A DNA stretch of 64,000 nt from Micromonospora sp. WMMA1947. GTDB lineage: Bacteria; Actinomycetota; Actinomycetes; Mycobacteriales; Micromonosporaceae. Numbering within the stretch: position 1 is the first letter of the stretch; the number at the start of each line of letters is the position of its first letter. The notes under the pieces were generated by a model. It saw nothing but the letters and a program-made list of their open reading frames with translations, was not told where the DNA came from and ran no database searches. This document shows positions 26,341 to 34,168 of this stretch, piece after piece. The translations under genes and the position numbers were made by a program. The stretch covers positions 4,979,001-5,043,000 of the forward strand of contig NZ_CP114909.1 in NCBI RefSeq assembly GCF_027497355.1, in the 5' to 3' direction.

Positions 26341-27279
26341 ATGAGCGAGGAACACAGGGAGACGGGTACGGGGTGGCCGCGGCCGGGGGAGCCGGCGCGG
26401 CCGTCGGGTCCGGCCGGTGAGCCGGATCCGCGCCCGGACGCGCCCGATCCGGACGAGTTGAGCCCGTTGGCGCCGGTGGAGCCGGTGCCGGACGAGGCGG
26501 TGGAGCCCGCGGAGCGGGAGGCGGTGCCGGAGTCCGAGCCGGAGCCGGGTGCGTCGGCCGGGGCGGCGGCGCCGTCGGCGGCGCGGCGGTTCTCGTCGGC
26601 GGGCGCGATGATCGCGGTGTTGCTGGCGTTGCTGGGTTTCACGCTGGTGGTGCAGTTCAAGACGACGTCGACGGATCCGACGCTCGCGGCGACGCGGGAG
26701 GAGGACCTGGTGCGGATCTCGTCTGATCTGGATTCGCGGGAGCGGCGGCTGCGCCAGGAGATCGAGTTGCTGGAGGAGAGCCAGCGGCAGTTGCGCTCGG
26801 GTGAGCAGGGCCGGCAGGCGGCGCTGGAGGAGGCGACGCGGCGGGCGGACGAGCTGGGCATCCTGGCGGGTACGTTGCCGGCGGTGGGTCCGGGTCTTGA
26901 GGTGCGGTTCACGGGGCCGGCGAAGGCGGTGTCGTCGACGCGGATCCTGGACGCGGTGCAGGAGCTGCGGGGTGCGGGCGCGGAGGCGATGCAGATCCAG
27001 GGTGCGGACGGTACGGCGGCGCGGATCATCGCGTCGACGTATTTCGTGGACGGGCCGGACGGTGCGCTGGTGGTGGACGGGCGGCGGTTGACGGGTCCGT
27101 TCACGATCATGGTGATCGGTGATCCGGCGACGATGCGTACGGCGTTGAACATTCCCGGCGGGGTGGTCGCATCGGTGCGGGACGGCGGCGGTAACGTGAC
27201 GTCCGAGGATCGTGAGGTTGTGGAGGTTTCGCAGCTGCACGCGCCGATCAAGCTGGACCACGCCCGGCCGGTCTCCTGA
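26341..27279 (+). CDS. DUF881 family membrane protein 2
   Basis: A 312-aa protein with an unusually long acidic, Pro/Glu-rich cytoplasmic N-terminus (about 80 residues). One helix (AMIAVLLALLGFTLVVQF), a coiled coil (SRERRLRQEIELLEESQRQL) and a DUF881 domain (ILDAVQELRGAGAEAMQIQG) follow. It shares architecture with the gene at 25033, and the pair flanks Sbp, so the three may form one membrane assembly. That is inference from gene order. Confidence 0.8.
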   Translation: MSEEHRETGTGWPRPGEPARPSGPAGEPDPRPDAPDPDELSPLAPVEPVPDEAVEPAEREAVPESEPEPGASAGAAAPSAARRFSSAGAMIAVLLALLGFTLVVQFKTTSTDPTLAATREEDLVRISSDLDSRERRLRQEIELLEESQRQLRSGEQGRQAALEEATRRADELGILAGTLPAVGPGLEVRFTGPAKAVSSTRILDAVQELRGAGAEAMQIQGADGTAARIIASTYFVDGPDGALVVDGRRLTGPFTIMVIGDPATMRTALNIPGGVVASVRDGGGNVTSEDREVVEVSQLHAPIKLDHARPVS

Positions 27280-27333
27280 CCGGTCGCGGCCGCGCCGGTT
27301 TCTCCGGTGCACCGATGACGAAGGACGCAGTTG

Positions 27334-27714
27334 GTGATTCCTGAGGATCTGCGGTACACCGCCGAGCACGAGTGGGTGGTCGGTGGTGACGGTGGTGTCG
27401 TCCGCGTCGGTATCACGCACTTCGCGCAGGACGCCCTGGGTGACATCGTGTTCGTGCAGCTGCCGGAAGCCGGTGCGGTGGTGGCGGCGGGTGAGTCGCT
27501 GGGCGAGATCGAGTCGACGAAGAGCGTGTCGGAGATCTACGCGCCGTTGAGTGGCACGGTGGCGGCGCGCAACGAGGCGCTGGCCGACACCCCTGAGGTG
27601 ATCAACACGGATCCGTACGGTGCGGGGTGGTTGGTGGAGATCACTCCGGACGATCCGGCGGCGGTCGAGGGTTTGCTGACCGCCGATGCGTACCGCGAGC
27701 TCACCGAGAGCTGA
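27334..27714 (+). CDS. gcvH: Glycine cleavage system H protein
   Basis: A 126-aa lipoyl carrier that shuttles the aminomethyl group between the P, T and L proteins. The lipoylation site is ESTKSVSEIYAP. The start YTAEHEWV and the VFVQLPEAG block are typical. GTG 27334 is preferred over TTG 27331 because the protein then begins MIPEDLRYT and AAGGA is nine bases upstream. It is separated from gcvP (35234) by about 7.5 kb; gcvT is not in the window. Confidence 0.95.
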   Translation: MIPEDLRYTAEHEWVVGGDGGVVRVGITHFAQDALGDIVFVQLPEAGAVVAAGESLGEIESTKSVSEIYAPLSGTVAARNEALADTPEVINTDPYGAGWLVEITPDDPAAVEGLLTADAYRELTES

Positions 27715-27851
27715 GTTCGTGCTGTTCCGGGCGGCGGCGCGGTTCCGCGCGTCCGGTTGCCCTGCATTTCGGCGCTGGCTAGGCTCGCCCAGTCGACCGA
27801 GAACCAACAGTTTGAGCGTTGCGGAATGCGCCTTCCCGGGCACGGGGAGCC

Positions 27852-27877
27852 AGCCGCCGGGTGTGGTGTTGCCCGGC
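27852..27877 (+). promoter_or_regulatory. Leader hairpin before the FHA gene
   Basis: CCGCCGGG and CCCGGCGG form an 8-bp stem with a 10-base loop in the 216-bp gap between gcvH and the FHA gene. It could be the gcvH terminator or a leader structure. A TAGGCT -10-like hexamer lies upstream at about 27779. Confidence 0.35.
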
Positions 27878-27930
27878 GGCCAGTCCCGCCATTCCCTGAC
27901 GCCGACCGAACAGATCCGTGAGGTGGTCCC

Positions 27931-28383
27931 ATGACGCGCCCAGACGACGAGTTCCCCCCGCTCGACGTCACTTCGACGCTCAATCTCGGTTCGCTCGACG
28001 AAGTGCTGGAGGGGCCGGACACCGATGTGGTGCCGAGCCGGATGTCCGGTTCGTTGCCGCCGGGTATGGCGTTGCTGGTGGTTCGCCGGGGTCCGAATGC
28101 GGGTGCCCGGTTCCTGTTGGACCACGATGTGACGACGAGTGGGCGGCACCCGGACAGTGACATCTTCCTGGACGACGTGACGGTGTCGCGGCGGCACGCG
28201 GAGTTCCACCGTGACGGTGGGACGTTCACGGTGCGGGATGTGGGCAGCCTGAACGGCACGTACGTGAATCGTGAGCGGGTCGAGGCGGCGACGTTGAGCA
28301 ACGGTGACGAGGTGCAAATCGGCAAGTTCCGGGTGGTGTTCATCGCCGGTCCGCGCCCGGAGGAGGAGGCCGGCCGGGGGTGA
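27931..28383 (+). CDS. garA: FHA-domain protein, GarA/OdhI-like
   Basis: A 150-aa protein. The FHA domain occupies about residues 45-140 with the phosphopeptide-binding residues in GRHPDSDIFLDDVTVSRRHAEF and VRDVGSLNGTYVN. Threonines near the N-terminus (VTST at 13-16) occupy the position phosphorylated by PknB/PknG in mycobacterial GarA and corynebacterial OdhI. However the surrounding ETTS motif is not kept exactly. GarA-type proteins inhibit 2-oxoglutarate dehydrogenase and control glutamate metabolism. The location between gcvH and the ftsR-like gene is the conserved actinobacterial one. Confidence 0.85.
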   Translation: MTRPDDEFPPLDVTSTLNLGSLDEVLEGPDTDVVPSRMSGSLPPGMALLVVRRGPNAGARFLLDHDVTTSGRHPDSDIFLDDVTVSRRHAEFHRDGGTFTVRDVGSLNGTYVNRERVEAATLSNGDEVQIGKFRVVFIAGPRPEEEAGRG

Positions 28384-29135
28384 ACGAGCCTGCGGCTTCG
28401 ACGCCGTCCGGGGCGGCGCGTGCGCCTGCGCTGATGAGTATCGGCGAGGTGCTGGCGCAGTTGCGGCCGGAGTTTCCGGACGTCACGATCTCGAAGTTGC
28501 GGTTTCTGGAGGCCGAGGGCCTGGTGGAGCCGCAGCGGACGCCGTCGGGTTATCGGAAGTACGGCTGGGACGACGTGGCGCGGTTGCGGTTCGTATTGAC
28601 CGCGCAGCGGGATCAGTACCTGCCGTTGCGGGTGATCCGGGAGCAGTTGGCCGAGTGGGACGGGTCTGGTCCGTCGCCGGGGCGGGGGCGGCCGAATCTG
28701 GTGGCTGTGGGTCCGGGTGGTGAGGTTCCGGGCCGGGAGCCGGCGGAGTCGGCCGAGTCGTCGGAGGTGCGGCTGGACCGGGCGGGTCTGATCGCTCGTA
28801 GTGGTGTGGACGAGTCGACGCTCGCGGAGTTGGAGCGGCTGGGTGTGCTGGTGCCGGATCCGCCGGGGTGGTACGACGCGGATGCGTTGATCATCGCGAG
28901 TGCGGTGGCGGGTCTGGCGGCGTACGGGTTGGAGCCTCGGCATCTGCGGGCGTTCCGGTCGGCGGCGGATCGTGAGGTCGGGTTGTTCGCGCAGCTTGTG
29001 GCGCCGTTGGCGCGGCAGAGCGATCCGGCGGCGCGGGCGCGGGCGGCGGAGACGGCGCGGGAGTTGGTGGCGTTGTCGCAGCGGTTGCACGCGGCGTTGG
29101 TGCGGGTGGGGCTGCGGTCGACGTTGGGCCGGTGA
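28380..29135 (+). CDS. MerR family regulator, FtsR-like
   Basis: A 251-aa protein whose N-terminal MerR helix-turn-helix reads MSIGEVLAQLRPEFPDVTIS, with the second helix LRFLEAEGLVEPQRTPSGYRKY. A second MerR-like region begins DRAGLIARSGVDESTLAELERLG. This two-part layout and the position directly after garA match FtsR, which activates ftsZ in Corynebacterium. The GTG start overlaps the garA stop. No metal-binding cysteines are present, so it is not a metal sensor. Confidence 0.82.
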   Translation: MNEPAASTPSGAARAPALMSIGEVLAQLRPEFPDVTISKLRFLEAEGLVEPQRTPSGYRKYGWDDVARLRFVLTAQRDQYLPLRVIREQLAEWDGSGPSPGRGRPNLVAVGPGGEVPGREPAESAESSEVRLDRAGLIARSGVDESTLAELERLGVLVPDPPGWYDADALIIASAVAGLAAYGLEPRHLRAFRSAADREVGLFAQLVAPLARQSDPAARARAAETARELVALSQRLHAALVRVGLRSTLGR

Positions 29136-29147
29136 GGTCGGTGCGAG

Positions 29148-29174
29148 GGGCCGGGTGCTGTGGGCGCCCGGCCC
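29148..29174 (+). terminator. Hairpin terminator after the ftsR-like gene
   Basis: GGGCCGGG (29148-29155) pairs with CCCGGCCC (29167-29174), followed by TTCGTC. It lies 13 bases after the stop and separates this operon from the DUF151 gene. Confidence 0.6.
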
Positions 29175-29345
29175 TTCGTCGTGGGTGGCGCGGAAAGATC
29201 TGGTCGGCGGAGCGTGTCGTAGGCTTGCCGGGGTATGCCCGTCCGGCGAGGCGTGGTGCACGTAGCGCGTGGGACTCCCGTGTCCTGGTCCGTGTACCGT
29301 GCAGGGACGGGCGCGGTGCAAGGTGACGACGACACGGAGGCGGCG

Positions 29346-29810
29346 GTGCGCGAGCTGAGCGTGGTCGGAGTTCGGGTGGAGTTGCCCAGCAACCAGCCGA
29401 TCGTCCTGCTGCGGGAGGTCGAGGGGGACCGCTATCTGCCGATCTGGATCGGCGCGGTCGAGGCGACGGCGATCGCTTACGAGCAGCAGGGGGTCAAGCC
29501 GGCCCGGCCTTTGACGCACGATCTTCTGCGGGATGTGCTGGCGGCGTTGCAGGCGCCGTTGCGGGCGGTGGAGATCACCGAGTTGAAGGAGAACGTGTTC
29601 TACGCGGATCTTCTCCTCGGTGACGGTGTGCGGGTGTCGGCGCGGCCGAGTGACTCCATCGCGTTGGCGTTGCGGGTGGGTGCTCCGATTCGTTGTGCGG
29701 AGCAGGTCCTCAGTGAGGCGGGGATCGTAATCCCGGACGAGCAGGAGGACGAGGTGGAGAAGTTCCGGGAGTTCCTGGAGCAGGTGCGTCCGGAGGACTT
29801 CGCGGGTTGA
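29346..29810 (+). CDS. Bifunctional nuclease family protein (DUF151)
   Basis: A 154-aa protein with the DUF151 core: QPIVLLREVEGDRYLPIWIG, EATAIAYEQQG, LTHDLLRDVL and SARPSDSIALALRVGAPI. Some relatives show DNase and RNase activity; the physiological role is unclear. GTG 29346 is chosen because GGAGG lies just upstream and the preceding 37 codons do not resemble the family. It lies in the garA-ftsR-DUF151-MerR order conserved in actinobacteria. Confidence 0.85.
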   Translation: MRELSVVGVRVELPSNQPIVLLREVEGDRYLPIWIGAVEATAIAYEQQGVKPARPLTHDLLRDVLAALQAPLRAVEITELKENVFYADLLLGDGVRVSARPSDSIALALRVGAPIRCAEQVLSEAGIVIPDEQEDEVEKFREFLEQVRPEDFAG

Positions 29811-29954
29811 GGTGTCCCGCCGCGGTGGTGGCGCGGCGTGTCGCGGTGTTTCCTGCGGGTGAAGTCCGGGGGGCGGCGTTAGGGTTGCCGTGTCGAGTGG
29901 TGCGCGTACGGGGAATCGACGCGGCACCGCCACGGGCGCGGGGAGGTTGGTCCG

Positions 29955-30542
29955 ATGCACGAGCCGCGGGATTCTGGTCCGGGTGCGGAACGGCAGGCGG
30001 GTGTGGGGGCCGATCCGGCCGGTGACGGCGAGGTCGGTTACCGGGGTGTGACCGCGTGTTCGGCGGTGGGGATCAGTTACCGGCAGCTCGACTACTGGGC
30101 GCGTACGGCGCTGGTGGTGCCGAGTGTGCGCGACGCGTCGGGTTCGGGGACGTCGCGGTTGTACTCGTTCCGCGACCTGGTGGTGTTGAAGGTCGTGAAG
30201 CGGCTGCTGGACGCCGGGGTGTCGCTGCAGAACATCCGTAGGGCGATCGAGGCGTTGCGGTCGCGTGGGGTGGACGATCTGGCGGGCATCACGTTGATCT
30301 CCGACGGGACGACCGTGTACGAGTGCCGGTCGCCGGAGGAGGTGGTCGACCTGTTGCAGGGTGGCCAGGGCGTGTTCGGCATCGCGATCGGTGGCGCGTT
30401 CAAGGAGATCCAGGGTTCGTTGTCGCATCTGCCGGCGGAGCCGGTGGGCGGGCAGGAGCCGGCCGTGCCGGCGGTGGAGCCGGAGCCGGAGTCGGTGGGG
30501 GACGAGCTGGCGGCGCGCCGGGCGCGGCGCCGGGCCGGGTGA
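29955..30542 (+). CDS. Second MerR family regulator of the cluster
   Basis: A 195-aa protein with one MerR HTH: VTACSAVGISYRQLDYWART, then VVPSVRDASGSGTSRLYSF and LVVLKVVKRLLDAGVSLQNI. The C-terminus holds a small domain (GTTVYECRSPEEVVDLLQGG) and an acidic/Pro tail. Its place after DUF151 is the same as in mycobacteria and corynebacteria, where the pair of MerR proteins brackets the nuclease gene. Ligand unknown. Confidence 0.82.
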   Translation: MHEPRDSGPGAERQAGVGADPAGDGEVGYRGVTACSAVGISYRQLDYWARTALVVPSVRDASGSGTSRLYSFRDLVVLKVVKRLLDAGVSLQNIRRAIEALRSRGVDDLAGITLISDGTTVYECRSPEEVVDLLQGGQGVFGIAIGGAFKEIQGSLSHLPAEPVGGQEPAVPAVEPEPESVGDELAARRARRRAG

Positions 30543-30978
30543 CCTGCGTCGCGTCTCGTTGACGGGATCGCGCCGCGCCCGAAAAAGGGTGCGGTGCGAT
30601 TCGTGTTTTGGTGACGGGGTGTGGTCCTCCGCCCTGGGCCGGGGCCGGCGGGGAAAGCGGTTCGGGGTGGCCGGGAATGTGCGCAGGTCACGGCATGCGC
30701 GCGGGCGATGTCCGAAAAGGACCGTACGCCGTTCGCGATGACGGTTCGTGTCCGGTCTGCCGCGATACGTCAATCGGCTTCGGCCGTTTTGCTCACTGTC
30801 CGTGGTTGACAGTTGTCGGGATCCGGACAGGGCGGGCGTGAAGTGCCGTGGCGGGCGCGCTATGGTCCGTTCCGGTCGTCGGCGTGTCGGGATCACGGCG
30901 GAACGCTGTGTGACGCCGCGCCGGACGGCGAGCCCCTGCCGCGGCGCTGCCCGCGGACCCCTGGTGGAAGGACCGAGC
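30543..30978. other. Intergenic region before the truncated haemoglobin
   Basis: A 436-bp gap without a gene. It contains the hairpin CGCCC-GAAAAA-GGGTGCG near 30576-30593 (probably the MerR terminator). It also contains an inverted repeat CTGTCCG/CGGACAG (about 30798-30832) enclosing a TTGACA hexamer, and a TATGGT hexamer near 30862. The dyad around the TTGACA may bind a regulator of the globin pair. Confidence 0.4.
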
Positions 30979-31368
30979 ATGACGGTGACGAGCGAGACCA
31001 CCCCGATCTCCCACTACGAGCGCATCGGCGGCGCGGCGGCGGTCAAGGCCGCGGTGGAGCTGTTCTACGACAAGATGCTGGCCGATCCGGATCTGGCCGG
31101 CTACTTCTCCGACGTGGACATGGTGGAGCAGCGGCGGCACCTGGCGCTGATGCTGGCGGTGGTGCTGGGTGGTCCGAACGAGTACGCGGGCCGTGGGCTG
31201 GCCGAGGCGCATCAGCCGTTGCGCATCACCGGGGAGCACTACACGAAGGTCGGTGAGCACCTGACCGCGACGCTGGTCGAGCTGGGTGTGCCGGCGGACG
31301 TGATCGCTGACGTGCAGGTCGTGCTCGGGCAGGTGCGGGAGCAGGTCGTGTCGGCGGGAGACGCCTGA
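30979..31368 (+). CDS. glbN: Group I truncated haemoglobin
   Basis: A 129-aa 2-on-2 globin. The start ISHYERIGGAAAVKAAVELFYDKM, the F-E region VDMVEQRRHLALML and GLAEAHQPLRITGEHYTKV (proximal His) match GlbN/trHbN. These proteins oxidise NO to nitrate with bound O2. GGAAGGA precedes the ATG. The stop is two bases before the start of the flavohaemoglobin-like gene, so the two are one operon. Confidence 0.85.
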   Translation: MTVTSETTPISHYERIGGAAAVKAAVELFYDKMLADPDLAGYFSDVDMVEQRRHLALMLAVVLGGPNEYAGRGLAEAHQPLRITGEHYTKVGEHLTATLVELGVPADVIADVQVVLGQVREQVVSAGDA

Positions 31369-31370
31369 GC

Positions 31371-32546
31371 GTGGACGTCGCACGGCTCAAGCAGAGCTGG
31401 TCCCTGGTCGCCGCGCACGGCGACCAGGTGCCGCTCTACTTCTATTCGACGCTGTTCCTGGCGCATCCGGAGACCCGGCAGATGTTCCCCACGAACATGG
31501 CCGGGCAGCGGGACCGTCTGGTGGCGGCGCTGGGGCACGTGGTGTCCCACGTGGACCAGGTTGACCGGCTCGTCGGGTTCCTGCGGGACCTGGGCGCGGA
31601 TCACCGCAAGTTCGCGGTGCGCGCCGAGCACTACCCGGCGGTCGGTGAGGCGCTGCTGGCCACGTTGCGGCACTTCTGCGGTGACGCGTGGACCGAGGAG
31701 CTGGCCGCCGACTGGACCGCGGCGTACGGGCTCGTGGCGCAGGTGATGACCGAGGGTGCGCAGGCCGCGGAGTCGCAGTCACCGCCGTGGTGGGTGGCGG
31801 AGGTGCTGACGCACGAGCAGCGCACGTTCGACGTGGCGGTGCTGACGGTGCGTCCGCAGTACCTGTTGCCGTTCACGGCGGGCCAGTCGATCGGGGTGTC
31901 GCATCCGGCGGTGCGGTCGTGGCGGTACTACTCGCCGGCGAACGCGCCGCGCCCGGACGGCACGGTGGAGCTGCACGTGCGGGCCGCGCCGGGTGGTGTG
32001 GTGTCGTCGCGTCTGGTGTACGGGTGCGCGGCCGGTGACCAGCTGCACCTGGCGTCGCCGGTGGGGGACCGGTTGACGTTGTGGCAGGCCGGGTCGTCGG
32101 ATCTGCTGCTGCTGGCCGCTGGTACCGGCTGGGGGCCGGTGAAGGCGCTGGTGGAGCAGGTCGCGGCGGAGGGCTCGGGGCGGCGGGTGGACCTGTATGT
32201 GGGTGCCCGTTCGCGGGCGGAGTTCTACGACAGCGAGGCGATCGACAAGCTGGCGGCGACGCATCCGTGGCTGCGGGTGTCGTACGTGGCGGGTGCGGAT
32301 CCGGCCCGGCCGGGGGAGTCGGTGCGGATCGCCGACCGGGTGCTCGCCGACGGGGACTGGCGGTCGCGGCACGTGTACGTGTGCGGGTCCGACGAAATGG
32401 TGGCTCATTCGGTGGCGGCGTTCACCGGCGCCGGCTACCAGCCGGGCCAGGTGCATCACGAGGGCTACGGCAAGCACTGGTACGGCCCGGCGTGGCGGAC
32501 GATGACCGGCGCCGAGGGGCCGGGAACAACGGAGGTGGGCCGGTGA
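31371..32546 (+). CDS. Flavohaemoglobin-like protein (globin plus FAD/NAD reductase)
   Basis: A 391-aa protein. Residues 1-135 form a globin domain (LKQSWSLVAAHGDQVPLYFY, MFPTN, DHRKFAVRAEHYPAVGEALL with the proximal His). A ferredoxin-reductase-like FAD domain follows (WRYYSPAN), then the NAD domain (LLLLAAGTGWGPVKALVEQ, HVYVCGSDEMV). It fits the actinobacterial globin-reductase type, an NO dioxygenase that uses NAD(P)H. Together with the adjacent truncated globin it suggests NO detoxification. Confidence 0.85.
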   Translation: MDVARLKQSWSLVAAHGDQVPLYFYSTLFLAHPETRQMFPTNMAGQRDRLVAALGHVVSHVDQVDRLVGFLRDLGADHRKFAVRAEHYPAVGEALLATLRHFCGDAWTEELAADWTAAYGLVAQVMTEGAQAAESQSPPWWVAEVLTHEQRTFDVAVLTVRPQYLLPFTAGQSIGVSHPAVRSWRYYSPANAPRPDGTVELHVRAAPGGVVSSRLVYGCAAGDQLHLASPVGDRLTLWQAGSSDLLLLAAGTGWGPVKALVEQVAAEGSGRRVDLYVGARSRAEFYDSEAIDKLAATHPWLRVSYVAGADPARPGESVRIADRVLADGDWRSRHVYVCGSDEMVAHSVAAFTGAGYQPGQVHHEGYGKHWYGPAWRTMTGAEGPGTTEVGR

Positions 32547-32605
32547 GCGCGAGGAGTGAGCCGGTGTTGCGAGCCCCGCAGCCGCGAACGGAGGTGGACC
32601 GGTGA
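32543..32605 (+). other. Micro-ORF (20 codons) between the flavohaemoglobin-like and DivIVA genes
   Basis: A 20-codon frame from GTG 32543 to TGA 32603-32605. It overlaps the stop of the gene before it and the start of the gene after it, both as GTGA. The sequence around both junctions is nearly identical: ACGGAGGTGG-CCGGTGAGCGCG occurs at 32529-32550 and again at 32588-32609. It is either a duplicated translation start or an inserted short repeat. It has its own GGAGG. Confidence 0.4.
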
Positions 32606-33282
32606 GCGCGGGTCCGATCAGCAGTTACGACGCGCAGCAGGTGTCCGGTCCGGTGCAGGTGCGGTTGACCTCGGACCGGGTCCGGCGGTGGGAGTTCGGG
32701 TCGGCGGCGTTCACCCGGCGCGGCTACGACCAGACCGACGTGGACCGGTTCCGGTTGCAGGTGGCCGACGAGCTGGATCTGCTGGCGGCGCAGGTGGCGA
32801 ACCTGCGGGCGGAGAACGAGCGGCTCAACGACCATCTGGAGCTGCATCGGCACGGGGTGATTCCGAGCGCCGAGGCGGCGGTGGCGCCGGCGGCGAAGGA
32901 GGTCAACCTGTTGTCGGCGGCGCAGCGGGAGGCCGAGCAGATCATCGCGCAGGCCCACGACTACGCCCGCCGGGTCGCCGAGTACGCCCGTACCCAGTAC
33001 GAGAGTTACATGCGGGCGGCGGCGGAGGAGGCGAAGCGGGAGGCCGAGCGGGCGGTGACGGAGTACCGCAGCGCCGCCGGCAGCGGCTTCGACGACTCGG
33101 TGGCGACGCGTGAGGCGTTGCGGATCTTCGGCGAGATGATGATCTCGCACATGCAGGCGGCCGCCCGGCACCTCGACGACGGCAGTGAGCAGTTGTCGCG
33201 CACGATGGAGCGGATCGCCCGGGAGTTGCCGCAGGGCGGCGGGGGCGCGCCGCAGCCGGCGTTGTCGCGCCACCAGCGCTGA
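32602..33282 (+). CDS. DivIVA-domain protein
   Basis: A 226-aa coiled-coil protein. A DivIVA-type motif (FTRRGYDQTDVDRFRLQVADEL) at about 37-60 leads into a coiled coil (LRAENERLNDHLELHRH). A second helix (SAAQREAEQIIAQAHDYARRVAEYA) follows, then an Ala/Glu/Arg-rich helix to about 195. Relatives such as Wag31 mark cell poles and guide cell-wall growth; this one is shorter and the role is inferred. GTG 32602 follows GGAGGTGGACC. Confidence 0.8.
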   Translation: MSAGPISSYDAQQVSGPVQVRLTSDRVRRWEFGSAAFTRRGYDQTDVDRFRLQVADELDLLAAQVANLRAENERLNDHLELHRHGVIPSAEAAVAPAAKEVNLLSAAQREAEQIIAQAHDYARRVAEYARTQYESYMRAAAEEAKREAERAVTEYRSAAGSGFDDSVATREALRIFGEMMISHMQAAARHLDDGSEQLSRTMERIARELPQGGGGAPQPALSRHQR

Positions 33283-33288
33283 TCCGGT

Positions 33289-33323
33289 GTCCCGGTCCGC
33301 CGCGGCGGCGGGCGGGCCGGGAC
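33289..33323. terminator. Bidirectional hairpin terminator
   Basis: GTCCCGGTCCGCC (33289-33301) pairs with GGCGGGCCGGGAC (33311-33323) with one G-T pair and a 9-base loop. It lies between the convergent DivIVA and NAD(P)-binding genes. Confidence 0.75.
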
Positions 33324-33335
33324 GTACCCGGTGGG

Positions 33336-33992
33336 TCAGGCGTCGACCGCGGCGACCGCTTCGGCGATGGGGGTGTCTCCGCCGACGAGTTCCAGGGTGT
33401 GTCCGGCGGTGGCCGGGGCGTACAGCAGGGCGAGCAGCACCCGGGCCACGTCGGCGCGGCTGATCGCGCCCGATCCGGCGTGCCGGGTCAGGGTGATGCG
33501 GCCTTCGGGTTCGTCGTCGGTGAGCCGGCCGGGCCGCAGGACCGTCACGTCGAGGTCCCGCGCGGTGACGTCGTCCTCGGCGGCCTTCTTGGCGCGCAGG
33601 TACGCCGCCCACACGTCGTCGGTGCCCTCGGCGGGTGCGTTGTCCACGCCCATGGAGGAGACCAGCAGGTAGCGGCGTACCCCGGCGCGGACGGCGGCGT
33701 CGGCGAGCAGCACGGCGGCGCCGCGGTCGACGGTGTCCTTGCGGGCGGCGCCGCTGCCGGGTCCGGCGCCGGCGGCGAACACGACCGCGTCGGCGCCGGT
33801 GAGGTGGCCGGCGAGGGTGGCGACGTCGGTGTGTTCCAGGTCGCAGACGACCGGTTCGGCGCCGGCGGCGCGCAGCGCGGCGGCGTGGTCGGGGTTGCGG
33901 ATCAGTCCGAGCGCGGTGTCGCCGCGTCCGGCCAGTTCCCGCTCCAGCAGTTTGGCGATCTTCCCGTGCCCTCCGGCAATCACGACGCGCAT
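33336..33992 (-). CDS. NAD(P)-binding protein, atypical SDR
   Basis: A 218-aa protein beginning MRVVIAGGHGKIAKLL, a GxxGxxG-type dinucleotide loop. VVFAAGAGPGSG and YLLVSSMGVDN follow. It matches the YwnB/YhfK-like atypical SDR group, which often lacks the catalytic Tyr-Lys pair and may act as a redox sensor or as a flavin/quinone reductase. A TAGGTT box with a six-base gap before ATG 33992 marks a leaderless start. Confidence 0.8.
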   Translation of the reverse strand: MRVVIAGGHGKIAKLLERELAGRGDTALGLIRNPDHAAALRAAGAEPVVCDLEHTDVATLAGHLTGADAVVFAAGAGPGSGAARKDTVDRGAAVLLADAAVRAGVRRYLLVSSMGVDNAPAEGTDDVWAAYLRAKKAAEDDVTARDLDVTVLRPGRLTDDEPEGRITLTRHAGSGAISRADVARVLLALLYAPATAGHTLELVGGDTPIAEAVAAVDA

Positions 33993-34038
33993 GCGCTCAA
34001 CCTAGCCCGGGCCCGGCGGCCTCGCCGGGCGACGGGCC

Positions 34039-34100
34039 GCCGATCATGAGGTTGGCGGTACGACACGCCGGGCCGGACCGCCGCCAACCTCATGATCGAC
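34039..34100. repeat. Palindromic element family I, copy D
   Basis: A 62-bp element between the divergent NAD(P)-binding and sirtuin genes. The arms (GATCATGAGGTTGGCGG and its complement) are intact. The first base pair (T to C) and the centre have diverged: the GACAAA-CGGACAC core is replaced by ACGACACGCCGGGCCGGACC. It lies 47 bases before the NAD gene start and about 68 before sirtuin. Confidence 0.8.
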
Positions 34101-34168
34101 GGCACCGGGCGGGCGAGCGGTCGGGTGAGCGGGTGGGAGGCGCGGGGCCGGCGAGGGACCATGGACGG

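Noticed and set aside
27537..31001. Minus-strand open frames of over 700-1100 codons across 26-31 kb
   Set aside because: They lie opposite clear genes (gcvH, garA, MerR, DUF151) and read as Arg/Pro/His-rich nonsense.
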